A stretch of 64,000 nt of DNA from Advenella sp. FME57 (GCF_014897675.1 NZ_JABUXU010000003.1:1-64000); one strand, 5' to 3'; counted from the first letter of the stretch, positions 9,955 through 20,193 are shown. Translations and numbers: made by a program. Notes: generated from the sequence alone by a model not told the origin.

Positions 9955-10389
9955 ATGAAGACCTTTGTGGCCAAGCCCCATGAAGTCAAACGTGACTGGT
10001 ATGTTATTGATGCAAAAGGCAAAGTCCTTGGTCGTGTAGCCAGCGAAGTTGCACGCCGTTTGCGCGGTAAACATAAACCGGAATTTACCCCTCACGTTGA
10101 CACCGGCGATTACATCGTCATTATTAACGCAGCTGATATCGTTGTAACAGGCGCCAAATCGGAAGACAAAAAATACTTCCGTCACTCTGGCTATCCTGGC
10201 GGCATCTACGAAACAAACTTTCGGAAAATGCAAGAGCGTTTCCCCGGTCGTGCGATTGAAAAAGCCGTTAAGGGCATGCTGCCAAAAGGCCCCCTGGGTT
10301 ACGCCATGATCAAGAAGCTCAAGGTGTACGCGGGTGCCGAGCATCCTCATACTGCCCAGCAGCCTAAAACGCTGGAATTCAAAGGATAA
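9955..10389 (+). CDS. rplM: 50S ribosomal protein L13
   Basis: 144 residues, standard length. Conserved blocks: [19 protein letters not shown] at the front, DYIVIINA near 52, and GMLPKGPLG near 108. L13 is an early assembly protein of the large subunit. Ribosome site TAGGA is 8 bases before the ATG. Three bases separate it from rpsI, the usual operon partner. Confidence 0.98.
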   Translation: MKTFVAKPHEVKRDWYVIDAKGKVLGRVASEVARRLRGKHKPEFTPHVDTGDYIVIINAADIVVTGAKSEDKKYFRHSGYPGGIYETNFRKMQERFPGRAIEKAVKGMLPKGPLGYAMIKKLKVYAGAEHPHTAQQPKTLEFKG

Positions 10390-10392
10390 ATC

Positions 10393-10785
10393 ATGATCGG
10401 TAATTGGAATTATGGAACGGGCCGTCGTAAAACGTCAGTTGCCCGTGTGTTTCTGAAAAAAGGTACAGGTAATATTGTTGTCAACGGTAAACCTGTTGAC
10501 CAGTATTTTGCTCGTGAAACAGGTCGCATGGTTGTTCGCCAGCCCCTGGTGCTCACAGAGATGGTTGAATCTTTTGATTTTCACATCAACGTACACGGTG
10601 GCGGCGAAAGCGGCCAGGCTGGTGCGGTGCGTCACGGTATTACCCGTGCGCTCATGGACTATGATGCTACACTCAAGCCCGCGCTGTCAAAAGCCGGCTT
10701 TGTAACACGTGACGCCCGTGAAGTTGAACGTAAGAAAGTGGGTTTCCACAAGGCGCGTCGTCGGAAGCAGTTCAGCAAACGCTAA
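10393..10785 (+). CDS. rpsI: 30S ribosomal protein S9
   Basis: 130 residues. Starts with [13 protein letters not shown] and ends in the basic tail [11 protein letters not shown], whose last residues reach the P-site tRNA in the small subunit. Co-transcribed with rplM and closed by the terminator at 10805-10829. Confidence 0.98.
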   Translation: MIGNWNYGTGRRKTSVARVFLKKGTGNIVVNGKPVDQYFARETGRMVVRQPLVLTEMVESFDFHINVHGGGESGQAGAVRHGITRALMDYDATLKPALSKAGFVTRDAREVERKKVGFHKARRRKQFSKR

Positions 10786-10804
10786 TTTGTTTCGCTACAT
10801 GTCG

Positions 10805-10829
10805 AAAAGGCCGCTTTTGCGGCCTTTTT
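10805..10829 (+). terminator. Terminator of rplM-rpsI
   Basis: Stem AAAAGGCCGC / GCGGCCTTTT with a TTTT loop and a T run. It sits 20 bases after the rpsI stop and just before the argC promoter. Confidence 0.92.
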
Positions 10830-10842
10830 CTTTTGGATTCTT

Positions 10843-10848
10843 TATAAT
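10843..10848 (+). promoter_or_regulatory. Probable -10 box of argC
   Basis: A perfect TATAAT directly after the rpsI terminator and 25 bases before the argC ATG. No clear -35 hexamer is seen at 16-18 bases upstream, where the terminator stem lies. Confidence 0.45.
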
Positions 10849-10872
10849 AGTTTTTCTGCGCTTAATCATTCA

Positions 10873-11943
10873 ATGGATACAAACACAATGGCTTCTTCCT
10901 CTTCAACTGTCAAAGTTGGTATTGTTGGTGGTACAGGTTACACCGGAGTAGAGCTGTTGCGTCTGCTGTCCGCTCATCCGAATGTCCGGTTGCACGCCAT
11001 CACCTCGCGCAAAGAGGAAGGCATGCCGGTTTCGGCCATGTTTCCCAATCTGCGTGGTCATGTTGATCTGGCTTTTTCAACGCCTGAAAACGCTGCGTTG
11101 ACCGAATGTGATGTGGTGTTTTTTGCGACGCCCCACGGTGTGGCCATGGCGCAGGCGCGTGAACTTATGGATGCCGGCGTCAAGGTCATTGATCTGGCTG
11201 CAGATTTTCGCCTGCAAGATACGGCTGTATTTGAAAAATGGTACAAAATGCCGCACAGCTGTCCTGATATTCTGAAGCAGAGTGCTTACGGGCTGGTTGA
11301 ATTGAATCGGGACAATATTACCGGTGCGCAAGTCATTGGCAATCCGGGTTGCTATCCCACTACGGTCATTCTGGGTCTGGCGCCGCTGCTGGAGAAAAAA
11401 CTGGTGCATACCGGCAATATTATTGCCGATTGCAAATCAGGTGTCTCGGGCGCCGGGCGCAAGGCTGAAGTGAGCACCCTGTTTTCCGAAGCGGGCGACA
11501 ACTTCAAGGCATACGGCGTAGCCGGACACAGACATCACCCGGAAATTACCGAGCAACTCACTGCGCTGGCAGGCGAAGCGGTCAAACTTACCTTCGTTCC
11601 TCATCTGGTTCCCATGATTCGCGGTATGCTGTCCACCATTTATGTCACCATCAAGGATGACGCACTGGATACGGATTTCCAGGCGCTGTACGAGTCTCGC
11701 TACGCCAACGAGCGGTTCGTGGACGTGATGCCGGCAGGCAGCCAGCCCGAAACCAGATCGGTACGGGCTTCAAACACCTTGCGAATTGCCGTGAGTCGCC
11801 CAGATAATGGCAATCAGCTCATTATCATTGTGGTTCAGGACAATCTGGTCAAGGGTGCCGCTGGTCAGGCCGTACAGAACATGAATCTGCTTTTCGGGCT
11901 GCCTGAACAGGCAGGTCTGGGCGGCGTAGCCATTCTTCCCTGA
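10873..11943 (+). CDS. argC: N-acetyl-gamma-glutamyl-phosphate reductase
   Basis: 356 residues. Third step of arginine synthesis: NADPH reduces N-acetylglutamyl phosphate to the semialdehyde. The Rossmann loop [17 protein letters not shown] begins at about residue 17; the catalytic cysteine is in GNPGCYPTT (about 160); the catalytic His is in AGHRHHPEI (about 220). An internal ATG at 10888 is an alternative start. The neighbouring erpA and DUF6776 genes are usual in Burkholderiales; other arg genes are not nearby. Confidence 0.96.
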   Translation: MDTNTMASSSSTVKVGIVGGTGYTGVELLRLLSAHPNVRLHAITSRKEEGMPVSAMFPNLRGHVDLAFSTPENAALTECDVVFFATPHGVAMAQARELMDAGVKVIDLAADFRLQDTAVFEKWYKMPHSCPDILKQSAYGLVELNRDNITGAQVIGNPGCYPTTVILGLAPLLEKKLVHTGNIIADCKSGVSGAGRKAEVSTLFSEAGDNFKAYGVAGHRHHPEITEQLTALAGEAVKLTFVPHLVPMIRGMLSTIYVTIKDDALDTDFQALYESRYANERFVDVMPAGSQPETRSVRASNTLRIAVSRPDNGNQLIIIVVQDNLVKGAAGQAVQNMNLLFGLPEQAGLGGVAILP

Positions 11944-11953
11944 TCTGACGGAT

Positions 11954-12670
11954 ATGTCCATGATCGCGCGCGGCTTTCTGTTTCTGGTTGGTGTCTCTTT
12001 GGGGGGCAGTGCTGCGTATTATTACACGCATAATATGATGCAGCGTGAAATGTTCAGTCAGAGGACCCAGTTGTCCGAGCAATTGTCTCATGCGCTGATG
12101 CAGGAGAAAATCAAGCTGACGGAGCTGCAAAGTCGCCTGGATATTTCCGAGACGCAGATGACCATGGATCGGGCGACGATCGCGGAGTACGAAAGTCAGG
12201 TCAAAAAATTGCAGGATGACCTGTCGCGCACCTCCGCGCAGCTGTCCTTTTATGATGAGCTGGTGCCGGCCGGCCCTCAGGGCGCGATCAGTGTGCGCGG
12301 CTTCGATGCGGTCGTGGAAGGACGCCGTGTCCGCTTCAAGGTGCTGGTGTCCCGGCAGGCCCAGGCCGGTACGGTATTTAAGGGTGAGCTCAAATTTACG
12401 GCGACCGGCACCTTAAAGGGTGAGGCGGCCACTGTAGATCTGATTCCGGACACAGTTGAGCACGCCAGTACGGGTTCGGACAGCATTCCAGCCGTTACCG
12501 ACTTGAAAATACAAGCCCCGGCCCCAATATTAAAGCTGGATTTTGAAACTATTCAGCGAATCCAGGGTCTATTGATGTTTCCAGAGGGCTTTGTGCCCAA
12601 AAAAATCACCATGCGCGTACTTGAGGGAAAGACGGTGCGTGCGTCGCGCACCGCCGAACTGTCTCCCTGA
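11954..12670 (+). CDS. DUF6776-type membrane-anchored coiled-coil protein
   Basis: 238 residues of unknown function. One N-terminal membrane helix (about 4-25, IARGFLFLVGVSLGGSAAYY), then a coiled coil (about 35-105) rich in Gln, Glu and Leu, then a beta-rich domain (about 110-235). The topology fits an inner-membrane anchor with the rest in the periplasm. Proteins of this layout sit between argC and erpA in many Burkholderiales, which is the basis for the family name; I recognise it by context and layout. It starts 10 bases after argC, so it is probably co-transcribed. Confidence 0.7.
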   Translation: MSMIARGFLFLVGVSLGGSAAYYYTHNMMQREMFSQRTQLSEQLSHALMQEKIKLTELQSRLDISETQMTMDRATIAEYESQVKKLQDDLSRTSAQLSFYDELVPAGPQGAISVRGFDAVVEGRRVRFKVLVSRQAQAGTVFKGELKFTATGTLKGEAATVDLIPDTVEHASTGSDSIPAVTDLKIQAPAPILKLDFETIQRIQGLLMFPEGFVPKKITMRVLEGKTVRASRTAELSP

Positions 12671-12734
12671 TATTGCGCCATATGGTAAAATGAATTTCTG
12701 CTAACGGTGGCTGTATCCCACCAGGAGTCTAAAA

Positions 12735-13103
12735 ATGAGTACTGTTCTCGAATCTGTCGATCTGCAAGCCCCTCCCACCCCGTTGCTTTTTACCGAAGCG
12801 GCAGCCACAAAGGTCAAGGACCTGCTTATCGAAGAAGGCAACCCCGAGCTCAAACTGCGCGTGTTCGTGCAGGGCGGCGGCTGTTCCGGCTTCCAGTATG
12901 GCTTCACGTTTGACGAAGTGATAAACGAAGACGATACCACGATCGACAAAAGCGGCGTGCAACTGCTGGTTGATCCAATGAGCTTTCAGTATCTGGTTGG
13001 TGCCGAGATCGATTACAAGGAAGATATCGAGGGCTCACAATTTGTGATCCGTAACCCGAACGCGACCACAACCTGCGGCTGCGGCTCTTCGTTTTCGGTT
13101 TAA
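12735..13103 (+). CDS. erpA: Iron-sulfur cluster insertion protein ErpA
   Basis: 122 residues, A-type Fe-S carrier that passes clusters to target enzymes. The three cluster cysteines are in [11 protein letters not shown] (about 52) and the C-terminal TTCGCGSSF (about 114-122). Ribosome site CAGGAG 8 bases upstream. Followed by a terminator at 13219. Confidence 0.96.
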   Translation: MSTVLESVDLQAPPTPLLFTEAAATKVKDLLIEEGNPELKLRVFVQGGGCSGFQYGFTFDEVINEDDTTIDKSGVQLLVDPMSFQYLVGAEIDYKEDIEGSQFVIRNPNATTTCGCGSSFSV

Positions 13104-13218
13104 ACGCGAATATACGATTGCGCGGTGTTCGCAAGAGGAATGCCTAAAAAATATCCCTTAAAGGCATGGCCAAGAGGAATATCCAAAAGGTGTCTCCTTG
13201 CACTGCGCCCGTCAGACA

Positions 13219-13256
13219 AATCCGGCTCCCTTTTTTTTGGGGCGCCGGATTTTTTA
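13219..13256 (+). terminator. Terminator after erpA
   Basis: AATCCGGC / GCCGGATT stem enclosing a T-rich loop, followed by six T. It separates erpA from the converging anmK gene. Confidence 0.7.
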
Positions 13257-13285
13257 TTGGCCTGTCGCCTGGGGTTGGCTCGCGT

Positions 13286-14407
13286 CTAAGCCGGGTACAG
13301 GCAGCCCAGTATGGTTTTTCTGCGGGCGCCGGTCACCGATGGCGTGCCGGCAGAGTGACCGGACAAAAAGGCATGGGCCAGCCAGGCAAAGGCCAGCGCC
13401 TCCATAGACTGCGAGGCAATGCCATGGGCATCGCTGGTACTCAGTTGCACGCCGGGCAGGCGGGACTGCAGATCCTCAAGCAGGGCCCGGTTACCGGTTC
13501 CGCCTCCGCACACAATCAGTGTCTGGCTGTCGGCGGCATGGCGGCCAATGGCCTGGGCTACGGTTTCTGCCGTAAAGGCCCGCAATGTCGCCTGCACATC
13601 CTGCGGCGCAATTGCCTCAAACCCGGCAAGCCGCGTTTGTAGCCAGGTGTGGTTGAAAAGATCGCGCCCTGTGGATTTGGGTGGTGGCAATGCCAGCCAG
13701 GGTTCGCCTTCAATGAGGGCGTCAAGAAGGGGTTGGTGCACGGTGCCGCCGGCCGACCACGCGCCGTCCTTGTCGTATGATTCGCCGGTATGGGCCAAAC
13801 ACCACATATCCAGCAACACATTGGCCGGTCCGGTATCAAAGCCGGTCACATCCTGGCTCGAACGCAAGATGCTGATATTTGCAATACCGCCCAGGTTCAG
13901 GACCGTTACTGTCTGCTCGCTGGCAAACATCGCCTCGTGAAAGGCCGGCACCAGGGGCGCGCCCTGACCGCCGGCAGCGACATCGCGGCTGCGAAAATCG
14001 GCCACGACTGCAATACCGGTGTTTTCTGCCAGACGGGCCGGGGCATTGAGCTGAATGGTGAAACCCAGTTCGGGGCGATGCCTGACGGTTTGTCCGTGAG
14101 CGCCAATTGCAGCGATCCGGCTGGCGGGCAGATTCGCCTGCGCCAGCAAATCGTCCACCACCTGGGCATACAAGTCGGCCAATTGGCAACTGGCAAGGCC
14201 GGCACGTTCCAGCTCGTTGTTGCCGGCACGATTTAAGTCCAGCAATTGCGCTCTGAGTGCAGTCGGCATGGGTCGCGAGGCAGATGCCACGATTTGCGGA
14301 CGGTCAGTGCCGGAAAAGGCGGCCAGCACGCCGTCGGCGCCATCGGTGCTGGTGCCGGACATCAAGCCGATCAAATAGCGGGGTTCCTGTGCTTGAGTCA
14401 TGAGCAT
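13286..14407 (-). CDS. anmK: Anhydro-N-acetylmuramic acid kinase
   Basis: 373 residues. Recycles cell-wall 1,6-anhydro-MurNAc to MurNAc-6-phosphate with ATP. The phosphate loop LIGLMSGTSTDGADG opens the protein; GAHGQTVRH (about 105) and NLGGIANIS (about 170) are the other family blocks, with DTGPAN near 195. A second ATG at 14401 could be the true start. Convergent with erpA, divergent from tyrS. Confidence 0.95.
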   Translation of the reverse strand: MLMTQAQEPRYLIGLMSGTSTDGADGVLAAFSGTDRPQIVASASRPMPTALRAQLLDLNRAGNNELERAGLASCQLADLYAQVVDDLLAQANLPASRIAAIGAHGQTVRHRPELGFTIQLNAPARLAENTGIAVVADFRSRDVAAGGQGAPLVPAFHEAMFASEQTVTVLNLGGIANISILRSSQDVTGFDTGPANVLLDMWCLAHTGESYDKDGAWSAGGTVHQPLLDALIEGEPWLALPPPKSTGRDLFNHTWLQTRLAGFEAIAPQDVQATLRAFTAETVAQAIGRHAADSQTLIVCGGGTGNRALLEDLQSRLPGVQLSTSDAHGIASQSMEALAFAWLAHAFLSGHSAGTPSVTGARRKTILGCLYPA

Positions 14408-14425
14408 CTGCCTGGCCGAAAAGGG

Positions 14426-14431
14426 TATAAT
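14426..14431 (+). promoter_or_regulatory. Probable -10 box upstream of tyrS
   Basis: Perfect TATAAT between anmK and tyrS. No good -35 hexamer at the right distance. Transcription from it would begin only about 7 bases before the ATG of the 36-codon ORF at 14445 and about 92 before tyrS. Confidence 0.45.
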
Positions 14432-14444
14432 TTAACATTGAAAT

Positions 14445-14555
14445 ATGCGCAAAAGGGCGTTTATCGGCTTGGTTTTGTTGCCAATGTCCTTCTTTTACCC
14501 ATCTGCCCGCGCCCAGGAATCAGAAATTTATGTCAACACCCGAATCACCCCTTAG
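14445..14555 (+). CDS. Short ORF with signal peptide, overlapping tyrS start
   Basis: 36 codons. The first 24 residues have the full layout of a secretion signal: basic MRKR, hydrophobic [12 protein letters not shown], and an SARA-Q cleavage site. Only 12 residues follow before the stop, and the last 26 bases overlap the first codons of tyrS in another frame. In many proteobacteria a secreted M23 peptidase gene lies between anmK and tyrS, so this may be the stump of such a gene after deletion. No good ribosome site is seen. A real tiny secreted peptide is possible but less likely. Confidence 0.35.
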   Translation: MRKRAFIGLVLLPMSFFYPSARAQESEIYVNTRITP

Positions 14556-15759
14556 TCCGGAAGTGGAAAACGACCTGCAAACAGCGCTGCGTGGCTGCGA
14601 CGAGTTGCTGGTTCAGTCTGAATTTGCCGTCAAGCTGCAAAACAGTCGTAACACAGGTACGCCGCTGCGTATCAAGCTAGGCCTGGATCCCACCGCTCCC
14701 GATATTCACTTGGGGCACACCGTGGTGCTCAATAAAATGCGCCAGCTTCAGGATATGGGGCACAACGTTATCTTTCTGATTGGCGACTTCACCTCCATGA
14801 TCGGCGATCCCAGCGGGCGCAATGCGACCCGTCCGCCTCTCACGCGCGAGCAGATCGAAGTCAACGCCAAAACCTATTATGAGCAGGCCAGCAAGGTGCT
14901 GGACCCGTCGCGTACCGAAGTGCGCTACAACTCCGAGTGGTGCGATCCGCTGGGTGCGCGCGGCATGATTCAGCTGGCTTCCCGCTACACGGTTGCCCGG
15001 ATGATGGAACGCGATGACTTCACCAAGCGCTTCAAGGGCGGTATTCCCATTTCCGTCCATGAATTTCTGTACCCGCTTATGCAGGGCTATGACTCGGTCG
15101 CGCTCAAGGCAGATCTGGAGCTGGGCGGAACAGACCAGAAGTTCAATCTGTTGGTGGGGCGTGAGTTGCAAAAGGAATATGGCCAGCCAGCCCAATGTAT
15201 TCTGACAATGCCTTTGCTCGAAGGCCTGGACGGTGTCGAAAAAATGTCCAAGTCCAAGCATAATTACATCGGTATTACGGAAACGCCCGACTCCATGTTC
15301 GGCAAGCTTATGTCCATCTCCGATACATTAATGTGGCGTTATTATGAATTACTTTCATTTAAGTCGCTGCAGGACATTGCTACACTTGCCCAACAGGTCA
15401 AAGAGGGCAGAAACCCGCGCGATGTGAAGGTGGAACTGGCGCAGGAAATCATTACGCGTTTTCACTCCGCAGCGCAGGCCAGCAATGCGCTGGCCAACTT
15501 CGAGGCGCGTTTTCGCGATGGCGTCATTCCGGAAGAAATGCCCGAAATCAATCTCGGCCCGGGCCCGCTTGGTATTCTGCGGATCCTGAAGGAGGCCGGT
15601 CTGGCCAGTTCCGGCACCGAGGCCGGGCGCAATGTACAGCAGGGTGGGGTGCGGGTCGACTCCCAGCGTGTGGAAGACAAGAATCTGCAGCTGGAGGCCG
15701 GCACCTATGTGGTCCAGGTAGGCAAACGCAAGTTTGCCCGGGTCACCGTCAGCGCCTGA
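14530..15759 (+). CDS. tyrS: Tyrosine--tRNA ligase
   Basis: 409 residues, cytoplasmic, attaches tyrosine to tRNA-Tyr. Class I signatures: HLGH in [17 protein letters not shown] (about 52) and KMSKS in [14 protein letters not shown] (about 240). The C-terminal 60 residues form an S4-type RNA-binding domain ([14 protein letters not shown]). The length matches the long-branch TyrRS type common in beta- and gammaproteobacteria. Confidence 0.97.
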   Translation: MSTPESPLSPEVENDLQTALRGCDELLVQSEFAVKLQNSRNTGTPLRIKLGLDPTAPDIHLGHTVVLNKMRQLQDMGHNVIFLIGDFTSMIGDPSGRNATRPPLTREQIEVNAKTYYEQASKVLDPSRTEVRYNSEWCDPLGARGMIQLASRYTVARMMERDDFTKRFKGGIPISVHEFLYPLMQGYDSVALKADLELGGTDQKFNLLVGRELQKEYGQPAQCILTMPLLEGLDGVEKMSKSKHNYIGITETPDSMFGKLMSISDTLMWRYYELLSFKSLQDIATLAQQVKEGRNPRDVKVELAQEIITRFHSAAQASNALANFEARFRDGVIPEEMPEINLGPGPLGILRILKEAGLASSGTEAGRNVQQGGVRVDSQRVEDKNLQLEAGTYVVQVGKRKFARVTVSA

Positions 15760-15912
15760 CGCGAAGCCATGTCTGCCCGCCCTGTGAGCGTGGCAGATTG
15801 CGGTTTTTTTTCAGGCAACAAAGGAACAGCAGGCAAAATCGTACTCTTGCCTGGTGTTCATCCGCGCCACAAGCGCATTTTGATCTGTTTTTATTGTATT
15901 GAAGGGGATGTC

Positions 15913-16542
15913 ATGAAAATCAGCAGCCAGTCATTTGAACACGAAAAAGCAATCGGGCCGGTTAACGCCTTTGCCAAGCCGGATGCGCAGGCGCACATGA
16001 TTCTGTCGGACAACAAAAACCCACATCTGGCCTGGACCGATGCGCCGGAAGGCACGCGTTCATTCGTTGTCCTGTGCGTAGACAAAGACGTACCCAGCAA
16101 GCCCGATGACGTCAATCAGGACGACCGTGAAGTGCCGGCCAGCCTGCCCCGCGTTGATTTCTATCATTGGGCGCTGGTCGATATTCCAGCGAGCATCACC
16201 GAGATCGCCGAAGGTGAATTTTCCAATGGTGTGACGCCCAAGGGAAAAAGCGGCCCGCTGGCTGCCAAGGACATGCGCCAGGGCATTAACGACTTTACCA
16301 ACTGGTTTGCCGGCGATCACGATATGAAAGGCGATTACTTTGGCTATGACGGTCCATGCCCGCCTTTCAATGATGCACTGGTGCACCGCTATTATTTTAC
16401 GGTCTATGCGCTGGATATCGATACATTGCCATTGACCGGCAGCTTTACCTGCGCCGACGTGGCCGAGGCCATCGCGCCCCATGTGCTGGATCAGGCCACG
16501 ATCATGGGGCTATATTCGCTGAACCCCAAAGTTTCCTTTTGA
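15913..16542 (+). CDS. YbhB/YbcL family (PEBP, Raf kinase inhibitor-like) protein
   Basis: 209 residues. The PEBP fold binds anionic ligands in a small pocket; bacterial members have no agreed role. Motifs: WTDAPEGTRSFVVLCVDKDVP and VDFYHWALVDIP, both quoted in part, and GPCPPFNDALVHRYYFTVYAL (first half) toward the C-terminus. The frame is open from 15769, but the ATG at 15913 has the ribosome site GAAGGGG and matches the family N-terminus, so I use it. No signal peptide. Lies between tyrS and glyA, same strand. Confidence 0.88.
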   Translation: MKISSQSFEHEKAIGPVNAFAKPDAQAHMILSDNKNPHLAWTDAPEGTRSFVVLCVDKDVPSKPDDVNQDDREVPASLPRVDFYHWALVDIPASITEIAEGEFSNGVTPKGKSGPLAAKDMRQGINDFTNWFAGDHDMKGDYFGYDGPCPPFNDALVHRYYFTVYALDIDTLPLTGSFTCADVAEAIAPHVLDQATIMGLYSLNPKVSF

Positions 16543-16578
16543 ATTTTATCCAATTACCCGCTTTATATAGGACACGTT

Positions 16579-17823
16579 ATGTTTGACCGCTCGCTAACTC
16601 TTGACAAGGTAGATCCGGAACTCTGGAGTGCCATCGAACAAGAAAATACCCGTCAGGAACAGCACATCGAACTGATTGCTTCTGAAAACTACACCAGCCC
16701 GGCAGTTATGCAGGCGCAGGGCACGCAACTGACCAACAAGTACGCGGAAGGCTATCCTGGCAAGCGCTACTACGGTGGCTGCGAATTTGTCGATATCGCT
16801 GAAGAGCTGGCCATCGGGCGCCTGAAGGAGTTGTTTAGCGCTGAAGCGGCCAACGTGCAGCCGAACTCCGGTTCACAGGCCAATCAGGGCGTGTACATGG
16901 CGGTGCTCAAGCCTGGCGACACCGTGTTGGGCATGAGCCTGGCAGAGGGCGGACACCTTACACATGGCGCATCGGTCAATGCATCGGGCAAGCTGTACAA
17001 CTTCATCCCTTACGGGCTGGACGAAAACGAAGTGCTCAACTACGATCAGGTTGAGCAACTGGCCAAAGAACACAAGCCCAAAATGATTGTGGCTGGCGCT
17101 TCTGCGTACTCCCTGACAATCGATTTTGAGCGCATGGCCAAAATTGCCCATGACAATGGCGCATACCTGATGGTCGACATTGCTCACTACGCAGGCCTGG
17201 TTGCCGGTGGGCAGTATCCGAACCCGGTTCCTTATGCCGATTTTGTCACGTCAACTACGCACAAATCCTTGCGTGGCCCGCGCGGCGGCGTAATCATGAT
17301 GAAGGCAGAGCACGAAAAAATCATCAACTCCGCCATCTTCCCAGGCATTCAGGGTGGCCCGCTCATGCATGTCATCGCCGGCAAGGCCGTGGCATTCAAG
17401 GAGGCGCTCAGCCCGGAATTTGCCGACTATGCAAAGCAGGTCGTGGCCAATGCCAAGGTGCTGGCCGACACACTTGTCAAGCGTGGCTTGCGTATTGTTT
17501 CCGGCAAGACCGAAAGCCACGTGATGCTGGTGGATCTACGCGCCAAGGGCATTACCGGCAAAGTCGCCGAAGCACGCCTGGGAGATGCGCATATCACCGT
17601 CAACAAGAACGCGATTCCGAACGATCCGGAAAAACCGTTCGTGACCAGCGGCATTCGCTTGGGTACGCCGGCCATGACCACCCGTGGTTTTACCGAAGCC
17701 GAGGCTGAACTGACTGCAAATCTGATTGCCGATGTGCTGGACAACCCAGACGATGAGGCAAACATTGCTGCTGTTCGTGCTAAAGTAAATGAACTTACAG
17801 CGCGCTTTCCGGTTTACAAATAA
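16579..17823 (+). CDS. glyA: Serine hydroxymethyltransferase
   Basis: 414 residues. PLP enzyme that moves the serine hydroxymethyl group to tetrahydrofolate, giving glycine and the main one-carbon supply. PLP lysine is in [13 protein letters not shown] (about 229); [19 protein letters not shown] near the front and [13 protein letters not shown] are family hallmarks. Ribosome site AGGA 7 bases upstream. Followed by nrdR, as in many proteobacteria. Confidence 0.98.
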   Translation: MFDRSLTLDKVDPELWSAIEQENTRQEQHIELIASENYTSPAVMQAQGTQLTNKYAEGYPGKRYYGGCEFVDIAEELAIGRLKELFSAEAANVQPNSGSQANQGVYMAVLKPGDTVLGMSLAEGGHLTHGASVNASGKLYNFIPYGLDENEVLNYDQVEQLAKEHKPKMIVAGASAYSLTIDFERMAKIAHDNGAYLMVDIAHYAGLVAGGQYPNPVPYADFVTSTTHKSLRGPRGGVIMMKAEHEKIINSAIFPGIQGGPLMHVIAGKAVAFKEALSPEFADYAKQVVANAKVLADTLVKRGLRIVSGKTESHVMLVDLRAKGITGKVAEARLGDAHITVNKNAIPNDPEKPFVTSGIRLGTPAMTTRGFTEAEAELTANLIADVLDNPDDEANIAAVRAKVNELTARFPVYK

Positions 17824-17841
17824 ACCGCGCGTTATCTCAAC

Positions 17842-17857
17842 GCAATAACGTTATTGC
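17842..17857. repeat. Perfect 16-base palindrome between glyA and nrdR
   Basis: GCAATAACGTTATTGC, 22 bases before the nrdR start. It has no loop or T run, so it is a better candidate for a protein-binding site than a terminator. It does not match the NrdR-box consensus I know. Confidence 0.4.
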
Positions 17858-17878
17858 ACGGCACAGGACTTTAGCAAA

Positions 17879-18376
17879 ATGAAATGCCCGTTTTGTTCAC
17901 ACCACGATACACAGGTTATGGACTCGCGGGTATCCGAAGAAGGCGACACCATTCGTCGCCGTCGCCGCTGTCTTTCCTGTGACCGGCGCTTTACCACATA
18001 CGAACGTATCGAACTGGCCATGCCTGCCATAGTCAAGCGCAATGGCACCCGGGTCGAGTTTGATCCGGCCAAGCTGCAGGCCAGCCTGCGTCTGGCATTG
18101 CGCAAACGCCCGGTCAGTACCGAATTGCTGGAGCGGGCGGTCGCTCGCATCCAGGAATCACTGCTCAATTATCCGGAAAAAGAAGTCTCCACCGATCACA
18201 TCGGTGAACTGGTCATGAGCGAGCTCAAGCAGCTGGATCAGGTTGCCTACGTACGGTTTGCCTCGGTCTACAAAAGCTTCCAGGACATCGAAGAGTTCGT
18301 CAACGCCATCAAGGAAATGCAAAAGCCGGTCAAGCCGCACAATGGTGGTCGCTCGGACGCCGTCGATAATGCCTGA
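17879..18376 (+). CDS. nrdR: Transcriptional repressor NrdR
   Basis: 165 residues. Represses ribonucleotide reductase genes in response to ATP/dATP. The N-terminal zinc ribbon has MKCPFC and CLSCDRRF pairs with [16 protein letters not shown] between them; the rest is an ATP-cone (about 49-139). Usual genome position between glyA and ribD. Confidence 0.97.
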   Translation: MKCPFCSHHDTQVMDSRVSEEGDTIRRRRRCLSCDRRFTTYERIELAMPAIVKRNGTRVEFDPAKLQASLRLALRKRPVSTELLERAVARIQESLLNYPEKEVSTDHIGELVMSELKQLDQVAYVRFASVYKSFQDIEEFVNAIKEMQKPVKPHNGGRSDAVDNA

Positions 18377-18447
18377 GTGCTTGCGGCATGGCGCAGTGCG
18401 CACCGGCTCATGGGCACACTGACCCTTTATCATCGGAACATTGGTTT

Positions 18448-19584
18448 ATGAATGATCAGGATTATATGGATCGGGCGCTGGCGCTGGCACGCAGCGTCAT
18501 GTTCAGTACCAGCCCCAATCCGCGGGTGGGCTGCGTGATCGTCAACCAGGGCCAGATCCTGGGTGAGGGCGCAACCCAGCCGCCTGGCGGGCCGCACGCC
18601 GAGGTGTGCGCCATCCGCAATGCGCAGGCCAAGGGGCATGCGCTGGCGGGATCAACCTTTTACGTCACGCTGGAGCCCTGCAGCCACTATGGCCGCACGC
18701 CACCGTGCGTGGACGCGCTGCTTGCGGCAAAACCTGCGCGGGTTGTGATTGCCGCCAGAGATCCGAATCCGCTGGTCAGCGGGGCGGGCATTGGCAAACT
18801 GCAGGGCGCCGGCATCACAGTTGAAATTGGCCTGGGACTTGAGCAGGCACTGGAAATCAACCCCGGTTTCGTATCGCGCATGAGCATACAGCGCCCCTGG
18901 GTCCGCATGAAAATTGCCAGCACGCTCGATGGCAAGGTCGCCCTGAACAATGGCCGTTCACAATGGATCACCGGCGGCCAGGCGCGCGCCGATGGTCACC
19001 ACTGGCGCGCCCGTGCCTGCGTTATCCTGACCGGCTCGGGTACGGTGCGCGACGATGATCCGCAGCTTACCGTGCGCGATGTAGCCACGCCCCGCCAACC
19101 CATTCGGGCCGTCATTGACAGCCAGTTTGCCATTGACGAAGACGCGAGGTTATTTGACGGCAATCCGGTGTGGGTTTTCGTGACCGAGTACAACGCTGCC
19201 AAGGCCGAACGCCTGGCCGCGCGCAACGTACGCGTGATTACGGTAAACGAAAAAAACAAGCATGTGGACTTGAAGGCCGTCATGGCCTGGCTGGGGCAGC
19301 AGGACATTAACGAGGTGCATGTGGAAGCCGGACCCGGTCTTAACGGCGCACTGCTGCAGGCCGGGTGCGTGGATGAACTGCTGGTCTACCTGGCCCCCAC
19401 AATTCTGGGCGATGCCCGCTCGGCGGTTGCGCATACGCCGTTTAATGTGCTGGCCGACGCCTATCGCTTTGCGTTCTTCGATACCGCTGCCTGCGGCAAG
19501 GACATGCGCCTGCGAGCCAGGCTGCCCACGCGGTGGAATCAATTACAATTGCAATCGGGCGGCACAAAGCCCGATATGGAGTAA
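18448..19584 (+). CDS. ribD: Riboflavin biosynthesis deaminase/reductase RibD
   Basis: 378 residues. Bifunctional: N-terminal deaminase (zinc ligands in GGPHAEVCA and EPCSHYGRTPPC, about 50-90) and C-terminal NADPH reductase (about 150-370, RMKIASTLDGKVAL). Carries out the second and third steps from GTP to riboflavin. The ATG at 18448 fits the family start; the frame is open 20 codons further upstream but that part is not conserved in sense. Three bases before ribE. Confidence 0.95.
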   Translation: MNDQDYMDRALALARSVMFSTSPNPRVGCVIVNQGQILGEGATQPPGGPHAEVCAIRNAQAKGHALAGSTFYVTLEPCSHYGRTPPCVDALLAAKPARVVIAARDPNPLVSGAGIGKLQGAGITVEIGLGLEQALEINPGFVSRMSIQRPWVRMKIASTLDGKVALNNGRSQWITGGQARADGHHWRARACVILTGSGTVRDDDPQLTVRDVATPRQPIRAVIDSQFAIDEDARLFDGNPVWVFVTEYNAAKAERLAARNVRVITVNEKNKHVDLKAVMAWLGQQDINEVHVEAGPGLNGALLQAGCVDELLVYLAPTILGDARSAVAHTPFNVLADAYRFAFFDTAACGKDMRLRARLPTRWNQLQLQSGGTKPDME

Positions 19585-19587
19585 AGA

Positions 19588-20193
19588 ATGTTCACAGGAA
19601 TTATCAGCGGCGTTGGCCGCATCAGCCAGATCAAACCGGCCGGCAATAGCGCCGATGACGGCGTGCATCTGACTATCGAGGCAAACGACTTTGATCTGTC
19701 CGGGATCGGCCTGGGCGACTCGATTGCCGTGCAGGGCGCCTGTATGACTGTCGTGTCGTTGAGCGAAGGCGCTTTCCAGATCGATGTCTCGCGAGAGAGC
19801 CTGGACAAAACGACCGGGCTGGACAAGACCGGCGAAGTGAATCTGGAACGCTCACTCAAGCTGGGCGACTCCCTGGACGGCCACCTGGTCTCTGGGCACG
19901 TAGATGGCATGGGGCAGGTCACGCGCTTTGAACAAGTGGGCGAGTCGCACGAGTTATGCATTCAAGTACCGACAGCGCTGTCAAAATACCTGGCTTATAA
20001 AGGCTCGGTCACAGTCAATGGCGTGAGCCTGACGGTCAATTCGGTCACGGACAACGCCGATGGCTGCGAGATCAGCATCAATATCATCCCGCATACGCTA
20101 CAGGTGACAACACTCAAGCACCTAAAAAAAGGGCTAAAAGTGAATCTGGAAATCGATATGATTGCGCGTTATGTCGAAAGGATGCTAAAATAG
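19588..20193 (+). CDS. ribE: Riboflavin synthase alpha subunit
   Basis: 201 residues. Converts two 6,7-dimethyl-8-ribityllumazine molecules into riboflavin and the pyrimidine precursor. Begins with the strict MFTGIISGVGRI and has two lumazine-binding repeats, marked by GACMTVV (about 52) and GVSLTVNSV (about 149), plus SGHVDGMG. Operon with ribD. No FMN riboswitch is seen in front of ribD. Confidence 0.96.
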   Translation: MFTGIISGVGRISQIKPAGNSADDGVHLTIEANDFDLSGIGLGDSIAVQGACMTVVSLSEGAFQIDVSRESLDKTTGLDKTGEVNLERSLKLGDSLDGHLVSGHVDGMGQVTRFEQVGESHELCIQVPTALSKYLAYKGSVTVNGVSLTVNSVTDNADGCEISINIIPHTLQVTTLKHLKKGLKVNLEIDMIARYVERMLK

